Counted from the stretch's first letter, positions 47,311-61,110 are shown. The stretch: DNA of 64,000 bases from Amaranthus tricolor (GCF_026212465.1 NC_080062.1:7064297-7128296), one strand, 5' to 3'. Numbers and translations: made by a program. Notes: generated by a model from the letters alone, not told the origin.

Positions 47311-49554
47311 AGTCTTTAACTTAGGACAGTTTCAACAATCAACACCATTGCCAGACATAGAGTGACCCAACTCCCAAGGCTCCACCCTCTTCCATACAAA
47401 GTCCAATTTACCTCCCATTCCAATTATCCTACCATGCACTAACTTTCTTAGTATTTTATAGGCGTTAAGCAAACTAAAAGAAATGAGTTCTCTAACAGAG
47501 GATTAATTCTGGTCTTTAACAGGTCTGCGAAAAAATAATAGAGACAAACATCTATATATTATAGTTATCATTATAAATGTATTAGACGTGTCATATACTT
47601 TTTAATTGATAATAGAATTAACCACAAATTGAAAATTTATTTAGTGTCACCTTTTTTGTCCAAAATTTTCAGATATTAAACTCATTTCTAGCTTTGAACC
47701 CTAGAAAAAATGTCTATCTTGCCTAAAGTTAGAAAATATCGCCAAAAAGTTATTATTGTTATTATAGTTATAACAAACATCATCTGAAATCTCCAGCCAA
47801 AAAACAACATACAAAAATGCCTAGAATAGCGGGTATGGGTACGGAGGAGGGGTATCCTCACCTACCTGCTCATTTTGACATTCCTATATTAAACTCCACT
47901 CAAATTAATGTAAAATTGAGATGGCTTATAGTAAAATGTTATTGTAAAATTTTGACTAAAACTAGACTTTAAATTAAACTTATTTTATTTTTGAGCTTTT
48001 AAAAAAAATAAAAAAAAAGTTTCATGTGAAAATATTTCAAAAAATAAACATCTAGAAAAGTCGATGTCGTAGAGTTTAAACCAGAATGAGCTAGAAAGAT
48101 GGATTTCTAGAGATTAAAGGTCGAACTCATTGTCTTTGACAACCAATTTTACTAAGTGAAGTCGTTGTCACGTCCTTTTTTACACTTCTCACTTTGAAGT
48201 TTGAACACATAAAATACCATAACAACTTTTTAAGTTATCATGTTATATCCTCTTATTTTTAAATAAAGTTAGTGGAAAATATATAAGAATTTTAAGTAAT
48301 ATAAAAATATTAATTTGAAATTAATGAAAAATATGTGAAAATCATAAGCATTAATAAATATTAAACTAAGGATCAACAAGATTAATTATGTCCAAAATTA
48401 AAATATAAAAAGAGATAGATTATTTAGATTAGCAAATAAAACAACCAAATAGTATATAAAAACAACTTTAAAAAAGACGGAGTATATTCAAAAGTACAAA
48501 GTACTTGTTAGATTCTAATATACTCATACTCGATTGTAATATATTATATAGGAAACTATCACTATCACTAGTAAGTATAATAATAACTAATAAGCGACTT
48601 AAAAGAGTCACGGAGTAACATACAACTCGTACTCTACCGGAGTATAAATAAAATTTGCCAGCTTATGAAAAGACAAGTTCTAATTGATTAAAATTTCTCA
48701 TTAGAAGACATGAATGCGACCTTCCAATTCCATGTCTCATTTTTAAATAAGGTTCTATTCTCTTATGGCTAAAAATTTACATTATTTCTCAATTTACTTT
48801 GTTTTACTGATTTTTTTTTCTCATTAGTTTCATTTTTTCTAATCTTATTCAGAAACTTATTTTCTATCTTTATCTTAGTAACACATTTTTATTATTTGTA
48901 TATTTTTATCTTATTCTTCAACGTAATTTCTGTACATTACACCCACATTGTAGAAGGTGCAATATGAGAGGAATATGGTCGCATGAGGAGTGTTATTTTA
49001 ACAAGTCTTGTATGAGACTGCCTCACCATGAGACGGATTTATAATCTGCTAATTTTCTAATTGATTACTTTAAAATTATTAGTAAGCATTTTAATATTAT
49101 AAATAATCACTTTAAGATTATAATTAATCATTTTAAGATTGTATTGTGAATTGTGATCATAATATAGTTATGATAACTATTTTATAGATTGTTACTCTAA
49201 TTTCAATTATTGAAGAATCTTGAGCTCCGCTTGTTGCCCCTTGTAACACTTTCTGCCTAACATTACCATTTACACACATCATGGCCCTACTCCTGTCAAT
49301 GTCTGGTAGCCACTCTCCTGGGCCCAAACTTGTGAAGGAATACTTCCTCCATTTTAAAATACTCATATTTGATTCTGGCATGTTATATGAGAAAATGTCA
49401 CAATTAGTAGCACGTATAATGAAAAAGAAAAAATATAACAAATCAAGGTCCATCAAATCTTATTGGTCGAATGAAATTTTCGAGTTTGAAATATTTTATA
49501 TAATTTTAGTTAATTATTTTATCAAATAATACATGAAGCATAAATCTTCGTACT

Positions 49555-49800
49555 TTCTTCGTTTCATATTAGTTGCAACATTAGGAAAAACGACACTATT
49601 TATTAATCACTCTTAATTTGTGATTAATTTTTAATCTATAAGTTAAAATATAATCAAGTGAGATCTTATTTGATGGTCCATTGCAAAGATTATTAATATC
49701 AAATTTTTATAATTTTTATTATATATAATTAGAGATATTAAGAATTAAATTAGTGCATTGGATTGCGTGAAAAAAATAAATATTGCAAGTAAATTGAAAC
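49555..49800 (+). mobile_element. Dispersed MITE family, copy 5
   Basis: Same landmarks as copy 4, including GATCTTATTTGATGGTCCAT at the variable centre and ATTAGAGATATTAAGAATTA toward the right end. Confidence 0.6.
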
Positions 49801-50339
49801 ATACGAACTGAACTATATGGTACATGGGAAGAGCAAATAATTTTATCTCAAGTAGTAAGATGCTACACATTGATAGTTTTTCAATCTCTATCAAATTGAT
49901 ATAATGACAAATGATAGAAAGATTAGAAATGTAAATTAACAAATAAAAATTGTGTTGAAAAAATTAAAAGGAAGAGATAAAAATTGTGTTGATAAAAGTT
50001 TTAAAAAGTGGAGGAAATATTATCAAAAATGAAAATGTTGCTAAGCAAAATACACAGCAAAATAGAAATATTAGCAAACTAGAGTAAATTACACTATTTT
50101 ACCAACTTATTAGTAATCTTCCAATAAGTTGTTCATTATGTATGTGAAAAACACAACTTATCAAATATTTTATAAAATTCATTTTAAAATATTAATTTTG
50201 TAAAATCAATTTTGTATAATTATTAATTGTAGTGCGTTTCTTTCAAAAAAATTGTAGTGCGTTGAACTAAAACAAAAACACATCAATTAGAAAAACCTTT
50301 TATTTTGGTCAAATTCCTACTCTTTTCAATTTAACACTA

Positions 50340-50585
50340 ACGTCTCATTTGCTTTTTAGATAAATTATTCATCTCTTACTTTTAATTTGTATTTTATTAT
50401 TAATCTATAAGTTAAAACATAGTCAAATGAAATCTTGTTTGATTCGTCTCAATATAAGGATTATTCATATCGACTTTTCATAATTTTTAATTATGCACAA
50501 TTAGAGATATTAATGATTGGATAAGTGCATTGGATAGAGTACATAAAGCAAATGGGACATTGGTAGCAAATTAGAGGGAGTATAT
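50340..50585 (+). mobile_element. Dispersed MITE family, copy 6
   Basis: Contains ATCTATAAGTTAAAACATAG and AATTAGAGATATTAATGATT, and ends GCAAATTAGAGGGAGTATA, which preserves a GAGGGAG Stowaway-type terminus. Confidence 0.65.
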
Positions 50586-51066
50586 TTTTGCTAAAACAAA
50601 CTCTTAAAAGAATAAGATAAGATTATGAGACGGTTTCATAGACAAAGTCTTGTACATTTAATCTATGAAAATATCACTTACATAAGTGATCAATTAGAGA
50701 AATAAGCTAATTATATAGACCTATCTCATAATGAAACAATTTCGTACAAAACAAGCTATATAAACTAACGTCTAAAACTAAGAGTATTACAAAAAAAATT
50801 TTAATAACAATTACACCAAAAGTCACAATGTTTGATGAACGCCATTCTAGCTAGAAGTGTTCATTCAAGTGATTGGAATCAATTTTAAATCAACTTTTCA
50901 AATCAGTTTGAAATCAAATCTTGTGACAACAAGTGCATATCATGTTATCGAATCTATTTTGAACACCTCTATAACTCATTACGAGTTTAACCTAAGCAAA
51001 ATAACTTGTTGTGTGGCAAATAAGTAACAATGTTTTGATATACAACATTTTAGAAAGCCTTATTTG

Positions 51067-51530
51067 TACTTAACTGAAAATTTAAAATAGATAAGATTAA
51101 TTATAAAATAAAAAAAAAGCACAAAATAAGACTAAAATCAACTTATTTCCAGATATAAGCGCTTAATTCCCAAACCTGAGGTATGAATCTGTTTGCACTT
51201 AATAACTGCGAACAAGTGGTTTGATTTTAAAAAAGCCAAAGAAGTTGTTTGCACTTACTAACTGCGAACAGGGGTGTTGACTTTTTTTACCAAATATCTT
51301 GTTCGCAGTTAATAACTGCGAACACCATCGTGCCTAAATACAACAACAGGTCCCTTCTTTCTCATTTTATCAATTTGTCTCTATTCGCAGTTACTAACTA
51401 CGAACAGCACCGAACTTGAGCTCTAGGGTTAGAGGCGATTACATCTGAAAATAAGTTAATTTTGCTCTTATTTTGTGCTTTTTTTTTAATAATTAATCTT
51501 ATTTTTATTTTAAATTTTCTACTTAACTAC
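51067..51530. mobile_element. Inverted-repeat element carrying four copies of a 23-bp palindrome
   Basis: The outer inverted repeats are about 85-95 bases: left 51067-51165 (GATAAGATTAATTATAAAAT, AAAAAGCACAAAATAAGA) and right 51438-51530, reverse-complemented (AATAAGATTAATTATTAAAA, AAAAAGCACAAAATAAGA). Between them lie four near-identical palindromes at 51191-51213, 51247-51269, 51301-51323 and 51383-51405. The third is perfect, with 12-base arms (TGTTCGCAGTTA) around one base at 51300-51324. The interior is more GC-rich than the surroundings. There is no coding capacity. The class is not assigned. Confidence 0.75.
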
Positions 51531-53872
51531 TGATAAATGGATTTAGTTAAATTCATTTATACCCAAAATATACATTGTTCATCATCAAAATGGTAAAAGT
51601 TGCTATTAAACCCATCAAAACCTACTTTGGCCTACATGAATCATTGAGTTTACCACACACTTTTATATAAACTAATCTAAATAATTTTTCAAATCAGCCA
51701 ATGATATATATAAACCTATCCGTGCAACCAGCTATGAACTTAAAACTGTTTGCTAATCGACCCATTATTCTAAAATTTGCCCATTCACTAAATCACCAAT
51801 ATTTGAAAAGCTATATTTACTAAATCAAATGTACAACCAACGACTTTCCCTTTTACTCTTGTAACAAGGTTAGATTCTCACCATATACAAAAAGGACTCT
51901 AGTAGGGGTTCTCCAACTTACCCTGAGTGTTAACTCAGCAAACTTCTGGGAAAATAAAATTATAAAAAGAAAAAAAAAGAAAAGAAAAAAACAAAAGTAT
52001 TATAAATCACTGAAATGAAAGGCCCTCAAGAAGGAACATATTAATAAATAATAATCCATTTCTTAGTGTATTTCACAACACACATCCTCTAAAACAAAAA
52101 GAACAAAATCTGTAAGGCAACAGAGGAATGTGATCACACAAATATGAGATATATGTCCTGGTTCCTGTCTAAAGCTAAAAAAGAAAATAAATTTTACTAA
52201 GAAAATCTGAAAATAACAAAATATGATTTCACTAAAGTACTCCTAAACTATTTATTTTCATCAAAAAATAATTTAAAAAATGAAAAATATTTGCTCACAA
52301 CAAAAATATTTTACTAACCGTGATGTGCGCATACACAGACAATTAGTTTTCTGAGAGTTGATGATATCTTGTTAGATGATAAATCCCTGCTGCAAGAAAA
52401 GTTGGACTCAAAAACCCGAACAAAACAGCACGACCAGGGGTCGGAGAAGTAGACGTGAAGAAGCAAATATCTCACGGGTATAGATGCATCATCATCATAA
52501 AAATGCTCGACCAAGAACGAAAAGAATGGAAAACCAACTAAATATAGATGTGGTTCAAATTTAAATGCATAGTAAGAAAGTAGGTCGTCAAGAAACCATC
52601 TCAACCAAAAATTGTAGATTTATCACATGTAATCATTTTTAGACCTAGAAGCCTAAAAGTGTACATGCACCACAAACCCTCACCCTCCTTATACCTGGTT
52701 CATATATTTCAATCGAAATGAGGCTGGTAAAATTCAAAACCATAACCATATGTCACATTGACTTCTGATAGCATGTCAAGGAATCATCTCAACCAAAAGC
52801 TTAACCTAATAGTTAGAGTCACAATATATGTCATATTATTAAAAGGGTATTTGGCAAAATAGCTAATAGCTTATTGGTCAATTTAGCTTATTTTGACACA
52901 AATAAATAATTGAATGGTCAAACCATCTAATGCTAACTGGTTGAAACAGGTTATTGTTATTTGTTATGAATAAGCTTCTTTTTAATGTCAAACCTAAGAA
53001 AGTAGATATAACACATTGTAGCAAACCCATTGGGGCAGAGTAGTACTTAGAGAGTTAAGTAAGGAAACTTCTGTTGCAAGCAGCAACCAACCAACCAAAG
53101 TATCTGGTATGATCCTTCAACTGCAGTTAACACAGAAACAGATCTAAAACAAAAAGGAATACAAGAACCAGGTTGTGTCAAACTGAACTTATTCGGTTTT
53201 ATATTACTTCAGTTAATGCCCTTGACCCCTATTGTTTAACAACCACAACATTTCTATAGTTCTGTAAGCGTCAAGCATCAAGACCTCATAAAGAAGTCAA
53301 TTGTCATTTGCCAGACTGAAAAAATATTTTGAGAATCAACCAAAAAACATGGTTCAAAGTAACACTCCAAATTTGAACTTTAAAGGACATGAAGAGACAT
53401 GGTTTCTCCTCGATCAAATGATGAGAGATTGAGGTTTCTATACCCAAGACTGAACAAGGTAATAGGTAACGATCATCTGCTGAGAATTCAATCAGTAACA
53501 CCAACAAATAGATAAATAGCTATTCTAGAGACACTTCTTTCCTTGCTAAATAAACCAGCACAAGTTGGTAATAATGTGCAAGACTACAAGTTACTAATAG
53601 AAAAAGATAGGTAGCAGGTCAAACATTTTGTTATCCCCATCTTTGCAATGTTTTTTATGCATGACAGTCAAGTAATGCAGAAGCCAAACCAAAATCTTCA
53701 CAATAACAATAATACCTTCATATGAAAAATCATTTTCAAAATTAGCTTGCCAACAGCGGAGTTATGTTAGAATATCAATTTGATGTAAAAATATCTGCTT
53801 GAGGAAGAGATAAAAGGTTAAAGTGACATTAACAATCAAGAAATTGCCCCACAAACCTTGAATATCTGCTTG

Positions 53873-56800
53873 TTATGCATTTTGCTGAACCTGTCGATGG
53901 ATTTGTGTAATCCAGTCACCATAGCCACTTACACCACCAGTCTGATCCTCGATAAGGTTTCCCAAAAAATAGAACCCTTCCCTTGGTTGTTCGCCTTGCC
54001 TTACAATATGACAAAGTTGATAGTAAGCGGGATCACTCTCTCTCAGCTTCTTAAGCAGCCCTGTTAGCCTCTTTGACATTTCATTATCACTTTCATAGAT
54101 GTTAACCTAATAATTCAATAGAAAAATCATGAAAGCCCATCAGCATTCCCTTGGAACAAGTAGGAATTTTAGGAAAGCAGGAAAGAAAGTTCAATTTCAA
54201 GCAAAATTTTCAAACAATTGATTCAATCATAGACTACCACAGCCAAGTGCCAAAAATTCACAGGTACATCAATACTTTCTATAATAAACACAGCAATTCC
54301 ACCTATAACATTGTGTAACGCATTACAGAGATGACATTAAGACTGATTCATTTACCCAAAAGACAAGAAACAGTCCTAGACTTGCAACCTACAAGAGATT
54401 CCAACAGAGGCATTGATACTCGAGAGAGATCCCATAAACGGACCAACTCAATGCACTGCAGAAAAGGAAGCCCTCGACCAGATAATTTGAAGGAAAAGTT
54501 ATCTTAAATAAGCAGTAATCACTATAAAACCCAAATTATCAACAGATTGAGAAGAATCATAAACATCATATGACATGGAAACCAGAAACAAAGGTGAAAT
54601 TAGCAACAGACACCGTTAATATACAGGTAGCTCAAATAAAAGGATTACCCTCTCCCTCCAGTTGTTGTGCAACAGAATAAAGAACTCATAGCAGTTTATC
54701 TTAAAAAATTACTCCTATTATCCCTTTGACTTTGCTACATTATATCTTGAAACTTCTCACTTCTATTTACGTTATATAGAAAATTCAAAGGAGCAGAGGA
54801 TTAAAACATTTTATTACATGAAGTATTTACTAAAATTCTTGTTATCTATTATTTTGCAATTGGGTCAAGATGGATGGATAAAAAGGCAATAATACCAAGA
54901 AAAAACCATGTTTTTGCATACCGGATACTCAAATAAAAGTACTGAAGGGGGTATCTAAAAGACCAAAATGAAGAGATCAAAGGCCTTAAGATGATCAAAG
55001 ATGCCCACAAACAGGTAAAAAACTATTACTGTGGCTATCTCAATCATAAATTCCTTCATAGAGTGACCAATGATTTAGTAATGCAGACCCATTCATGCTG
55101 TCCACTCCTACCCCAAATCAATCACACATTACAGCAAGAAGTTCTAAAAAAAACCTCCCAAATCATTTTTTGTGACAAATGTAGATGTACAGCTACATGT
55201 ATATGAATACAAAGAGTTGAAGACAATGTACCTGTGAAAGATCAGAAGCAAAATCAATATTCAAATTCCTTGCCACCTCAGGAGAAAGCATTCTGCCAAT
55301 CCAAAGGACAAAGCGTAAACCATCATCAAAAATATAAAGGCCTCTAGGATCTAAACTTTCTGCCGTTAGGGGAATGCGCTTCTCGGCATCCTTAAGATCT
55401 GCAACTGGAGAAGATGCCTAGAGAAGACATGGATGCGTGGACTTAGATATTAATCAAATCAACAGCATCATACAAAATCCTAACTCAATGTATTAACAGT
55501 ACCTTGAGTAGAAACTCATCCACACGAATCAAGCTGGGATATAAAAACTTTAATAGACTTTGAACAGGCAATGTCATTATCGTTGAACCAACTGCACAGC
55601 GTTCATCTAGTTGGGCATCTGCATGCCCTCCACGAAGAGGTGTTGATTTACAAAGTGCTAACCCATACAGAGGCAGATACTTTAACGATTCTGGATAGAT
55701 CATCCTTCCAGCCAACCGATGTTGCACCGCATACAGATTTCGATATTCTTTAAGGGACTTAACAATCCTCATTTGCAAATAAGAACGTGCATCTTCTAGC
55801 TTACTTGATAGAGTTTTCTCAATAGCTGAGAGATTTGATGATTAGTCAGTAATAAATGCTAATTTCATTCTTTATTTGAAAAACAAAAGGCCAGAGGAAG
55901 GCTGTAACATAATACCTAGCCGGCCAAGCAGCGAGACTATGGCACCAGTATCAGCTCTACGATACATCTCTCCGAGATCAGCAACCACTGGTGCCGCAGC
56001 TGTGTGTACTCTAATACGTCTCTCTCCACATGATGCAGTATATCTAGAAAATGTCAGGAAAAATAAAACTCGATATCCCAAAACCCCCAACTGAGTCCAG
56101 GAAAATAGGCACACAAAGTCAACAAGATGCTAACAGAAACCCTCAAGTAAACAGATTAGAATTTTAGTAAATGGCAAGAGAAAACACTATAAACAGCTAG
56201 TCAGGAGATGGGAAACCTCTTTCCTAAAGATGCTCTCGATCTGAATCCATCCCTTTGAAAAAATTTGACATGTAAATATTTTGATACCATAATTAAAGGA
56301 TACAACAACGCAACTTGAAAGTACACAGTCTGAGTTGTCAGTAATGTCTCTTCCAGGGATAATTGCATGGCAAAAGCTTTATCACAGTCCACAGCAGGAA
56401 GCGCTATCAAATCAGTAGACCGCAACATAAAGTTTCCATGATAAGAATTGAATCTTACACCTGAAATTGAAAAATCCAATCAAAAAAGAGGATCAGAATC
56501 AACGAAATAAGAACTTGGAAAGGAACAAGGAACAATGGCAGATCTCCAACAATTTCCATAGGGAGGGCACTTAACGTAAAAGTTAAAACCAAATCATTAA
56601 ACAATATTTTAGGGGCTAAATAAAAATTTTAATCAATTTAAGAAGATTTTTTTTTTTTGGAGGGGAGGGATGGCTGGCCAAAGCCAAGGTCCGACACTAC
56701 AAGGAACGTGCAAAAGTAAGATATAACCCAACCTTTCCCACATCTTATGCGCATAACAGCCTCCCAAGCAGTCTCCCTGGTGAGATCTCTAGCCAACTCA

Positions 56801-59800
56801 TGTATCAACTTGTCACCGTGCATGTTTGACTTGAAACTGGGATAGTAGTATATTTGTCCACCAGTGTATTTGGCAAGGGTCCCTACATGAAGGTGAAAGA
56901 TTAGCTTTCAAAATTAAATACATCACAGATATACTGCTGACTGTGTCTAACTTCATTATCATTTATTAAAAAAATAAAAGAGATCCTAACTGTTATCCAA
57001 TGACAGGAAATGAAATAAATTTCAAAAGCTGTTGTATAATGTGCAGCTAATAAGGTGCAATAGAAGGAAATTTTTTTTAGCAATGTAAATAAAATCATTC
57101 ACACTTTCTGCTTTTTAGCAATGTAAATAAAACCATTCACACTTTCTGAAACGCTAAAAAAGGGAAGGAGAAAAACAATATGGGATGGAGTGGGAAACAG
57201 AAAGATTGTTTTCCTTCCAATAGGACAAGAATAAACAGGAAAGTAACCGACACAAATTACAAAATTATGAGATAAAATGAAGTACTATAACATCAAAAAC
57301 TATCAACACAAAATGAACAATGGATTAAGCTAACTACCACCGATAATTAAAATTTTAAACAAGATCATGTAATATTGATGTGGAAACTAACAATGTCATT
57401 AGAATTCACCACACATTTCTGAAATCTCTACTAAGGAAGCATATTCCCCAAGTCATTATAAACCTTATAGGTAGTTGGTAAACCAGATAGCTATTCTATG
57501 CTGTTAACAAATAAAAGATGCATTTTTGTGCTGTTTAGCGAACACTGATGGCAAGAGTAAAAAAATTGTAATAAAGCTCAATGGAAATAATTTATATGAA
57601 AGTGACAAAGCTCAACAACAGCACAACTATGATTTCACGCAAAAATAACTCATACCTAATGAAGCTATATCTGTGTACTTATCACTAAAAGCGTACACGC
57701 TGATTCCTATCTGGTACTTTGTAAAATCCGCTGCCATTTGCTTATAGAATGGATCTTCGGCTACTCTCAGAGAATGTTCTTTATCAGTTCCATATACCCG
57801 GATATCATCACCTCGTAATCTCAACCGACCAACTCCAATAGAAGGAAGTGTATTTTGGAAAATCAACAGTTTACCCCCAAGTTGACTCTGCAAACAAATA
57901 AACACTTGGTCATGTATCTACACATTAATCTCCAACACAAAGGACATTACAAGATAATCTCCAAGTCACTTTAAAGAAAATAGAATCTCAAACCTAGAAA
58001 AACAAAAAGCTGAAGCGAAAAACAACACATACCATGACCAATAATGCAGCTTTAAGAGCTGGGCCAAAAGCAGATTCAACGTTCATAGTGTCTTGAAACA
58101 TAGAGGGTAAACTATCCAAAAATGACTCCACCACGTTTCTTGATTCGGAGAGGTTGACAAGAAGATCATCTGGTAAAGGGACAAATATATCATCCACATC
58201 CGAGACCACCATCATTTGGGGTTGCGTCAAAGTTGACTGGCATTGATAAGAAGGCAATAATTAGTAATAAGAAATTTCAACAAGAGAAAGCATCAAAGGC
58301 AGGTACTACTATCTACTTACTTTCATGTTGTAGAAGTGTATGGTGCTGTCAAATGTTATAAAACCAATTTGTGTTCGGGTGGATCCAGGTAGTTCATTTA
58401 AGCAAGACTTTATGGTCTGAGCCACAACCTGCAAGATCAATGTCGTATGTCATAAATTCATCAAACCAAAGGCTGCAGTTGTAGGATGTAGAAAATACTG
58501 AGTGAAGCCTCAGTATAACTAATAGGAGGATAAATGAAGGATTGTCCAGTATACTAATGAAGAAATGAGCACAAATGTCATGCATTCAGCATGCTATTTT
58601 GTTATAAAATATAAAAAATGGGTCCTCGTAATTTCCCCTTTTTACTCACCCTCTTTTCTTTTTAATATTACTGTTTATCCTGCTGCACATCCTCTGATCT
58701 CGTCGCTCTCCGGTCTCGCACTACCGCCATTCAAAAAGCACAAAATGGTAACAACTCTTCAAATTGCTCAAGTGCCTAAGCTTCTACCCAAACTCCTTTT
58801 ATAACATAAACAGCAGGTATTCACTATTATTTTAAGTTTAGTACCCCAGCCTATCTCACTCTTGAGATTAAACAGAGCTCAACTCATATCATTAACAAGA
58901 ACCTACGAGTGTCTAAATTATTTAATTATCAGATACTGCTTCACTATCTAAACATATGTAAATCCTTTCTTTCATTTCAAGCAACTAAACTGAGTAACAA
59001 AATGCAGAGCTGAACACAAAAGCAAAATATATAATGGAAAAATCAAACTAATAAACAACAAAACATAGTACGAAGGCCCAGAAAGTGAAGACAACATAAT
59101 CTGAAGAAGCATGTAAAATGTATAAAAAAAAGAAAAAGACATTCCTCGCAGCTCTATAGGCTTACCTCAATCATGCCACTCCTGACTGCAGAAACTGACA
59201 CATCAATGAGGAAAAAGTAGAGAGGCGGCATAGGTGGTCGCACCATATATTCAGTTGTTGCAACATATTCAACGCTACCTTTGATAAGTTCAGGTCGTTG
59301 GTCAGCATCAATTCTTCTGCCTGTGGCATCTAGTTGGGCAAAATAATCCCCAGGGACTGCATAAAAACAGCCAAGAGCCTGTCAATCTCTCACCAACATA
59401 CCACATCATAATCTCGAATGAACAGTATCTGGTGTGAAACTTCAACATATTTTCTACCTATAAGAACAAGTACTCTGATACGAAAAGTCCCCAATAATCA
59501 ATTAAATCAAGTGAATATGTTCTGGAGCATGTATATTATTATCACCTACCAATGGTAATTCAGAAACATTGTTGCAAGAGTACAGAAACCAAGAAATAGA
59601 ACAATCAGCATTCGTTGTGTAAGAATATTTACTAGAAGGCCCTATTAAGGGAGAAACCAAGAGAGGTCAATATTGAAACTAAGGGATGCACAACATTATC
59701 AAAATAGTGAATCAAGCATTATTCTAGTGAACTTGCCATCGTTAAGCAGAGAACACACATTGCAACGCCACTTTCTTCCACCATCTGTAAATGTGACATA

Positions 59801-61047
59801 GGGATTTACATATGTACGACACCTTCTACAGCGAATAATACCACCTGCACCAAAATTTACTACGGGCACTTCCTCCTGAAAACATATAGGCATTCCCATG
59901 TCAGGCATATAGCAAGTAATTATCTGACATTTAAAGCTATTTATGATGAGGATCATAAGCTGACATATAAAGCTGTTATAGAAACATCAGCATAAGTAAT
60001 ACTAACCCCTTCAGAAGCTTCAGCTAGCGGACAAACAACAGCTCCAAGGGGTAAATGCCACCTTGACGCAAGAGATTGTGAATTTGGTATACCGCTAGTA
60101 GTAAGGCGCAAAATTTTTGGGTCACAGTTCATGGGAAACATATCATGGAAAACCTCTGGATGCACATCCCCCTCAAGTGGCCTTGGCAATGCTTTAGCAT
60201 CAAGTCCAGGGTCCATTGATCCAGGAATGGAACCTAATGACAAGAAGCTAAAGTCTTCTACTAAACCCTGCATAGCACTCATCGGAGGAGCTGATAGATG
60301 CTGCATTTGATCTCTCGAATGAATTGATGCCATACCAGGTTGAGAGGGAGGCTGGAGGTAAACCGGTTGCTGTCCATAGTAAGTGGGTGGTGATACTCCT
60401 GGAGCCTGAGCATAAGATTGGGGCTGGGATAACATTTGTACAGGTGGAGCCTGGGCATAAGTTTGGGGTTGTGTTCCCTTATGAACAGGTGGAGCTTGAG
60501 CGTAGGGTTGAGGGGAAGATGTCATTTGGACAGGAGGAGCCTGAGAATGGGGGCGGAAAGTAAAGGGTGGATTTGGAGACAGAACACTAGGACGCTGGAA
60601 CGGTGGAGGCATATTAGGTGCTACAGAAGATACCATGTTAGGGGGCCCACCAGCAGGCATATGGATAGGAGGATTTGTTGGAGGCCCTGAGAACTGAGGG
60701 GCTGCAAATTGCTGGAAATGGTTTGATGTAGGCAGACCAAGTGATCGTGGTGGTCCGGAAGCAGTGGGTGCAGATGCATCAGTATTACCAGCAGGTAAAG
60801 AAGGCTTAAATCCAGGGACTGGGGGTCCTACAGTTGGTCCAGATGATAAGAACGGTGTTGTAATAGTTGGAGCTGATGTTGGGGGAGGTTTAACACTAGG
60901 GCCATCTGATCTACCAGACGCAGGACCAGATGACAAAAATGGACTCGTTGCAGGGGGAGGTGCTGCAGCAAAGGGACTACCAGCTGGTCTGCCTGGAACA
61001 TTAGGACGACCTGAAAAATTTGGGTGTCCCAGATTTCCGGTTGCCAT
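53873..61047 (-). CDS. SEC24A: SEC24A-type COPII coat protein, twelve coding exons
   Basis: Cargo-selecting subunit of the Sec23/24 inner COPII coat on ER exit sites. Exons: 61047-60007, 59875-59737, 59356-59166, 58428-58321, 58236-58033, 57887-57656, 56882-56733, 56460-56304, 56043-55916, 55825-55503, 55417-55232, 54106-53873. Every junction keeps phase, giving 1030 residues, close to the Arabidopsis protein. A Pro/Gln-rich disordered head (1-260) contains AQAPPV repeats (about 169-217) and FLSSGP twice. The zinc finger is C363, C366, C385, C388 ([11 protein letters not shown]...RCNVC). The trunk follows ([21 protein letters not shown]), then the beta-sandwich and helical regions. The gelsolin-like end is [11 protein letters not shown], finishing HRQVQQNA. 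The start is the first ATG in frame after a non-ATG extension. One GC-AG and one U12-type intron are present. Confidence 0.97.
56044..56303 (-). other. U12-type (minor spliceosome) intron in SEC24A
   Basis: The donor reads GTATCCTTT at 56303-56295, a perfect match to the U12 5' splice-site consensus (A/G)TATCCTTT. The acceptor is CTAG ending at 56044. TTTCCTGAC (56061-56053) resembles the U12 branch site TTCCTTRAC, with its branch A about 10 bases before the splice site. The exons join in phase 2 to give [13 protein letters not shown]. No ordinary polypyrimidine tract is needed or evident. Confidence 0.88.
57075..57148. repeat. 37-bp tandem duplication in a SEC24A intron
   Basis: TTTTAGCAATGTAAATAAAA followed by CATTCACACTTTCTG occurs twice in a row with a single base change. 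Confidence 0.9.
59357..59736 (-). other. GC-AG intron in SEC24A
   Basis: The exon ends AACGATG and the intron begins GCAAGT, ending TTATGCAG. Only this junction restores the expected reading LLNDVPGDYF in phase 1; no GT donor at the right phase is available. The rest of the donor matches consensus strongly, as is usual for GC-AG introns. Confidence 0.85.
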
Positions 61048-61110
61048 TTGATTCAATTCTTTACCCCCACTTACTTCCCCCTTCACAATCTACTCTACTA
61101 CGAGCTCGAC

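Larger units (their letters stand above)
41890..53860. other. 12-kb gene-free region rich in small repeats
   Basis: No intact gene recognised. The SINE-like, microsatellite, MITE and retroelement remnants that could be placed are listed separately. The last kilobase or so (about 52.9-53.87 kb) should include the 3' untranslated region of the minus-strand SEC24 gene. Confidence 0.5.

Noticed and set aside
52314..52604. Minus-strand open frame of 96 residues
   Set aside because: No recognisable motif, no partner exons, and its start overlaps a repeat also seen near 52790. It more likely lies in 3' flanking DNA of SEC24A.
60324..61051. Plus-strand open frames opposite SEC24A exon 1
   Set aside because: Shadows of the Pro/Gln-rich coding exon; the minus-strand reading is unambiguous.
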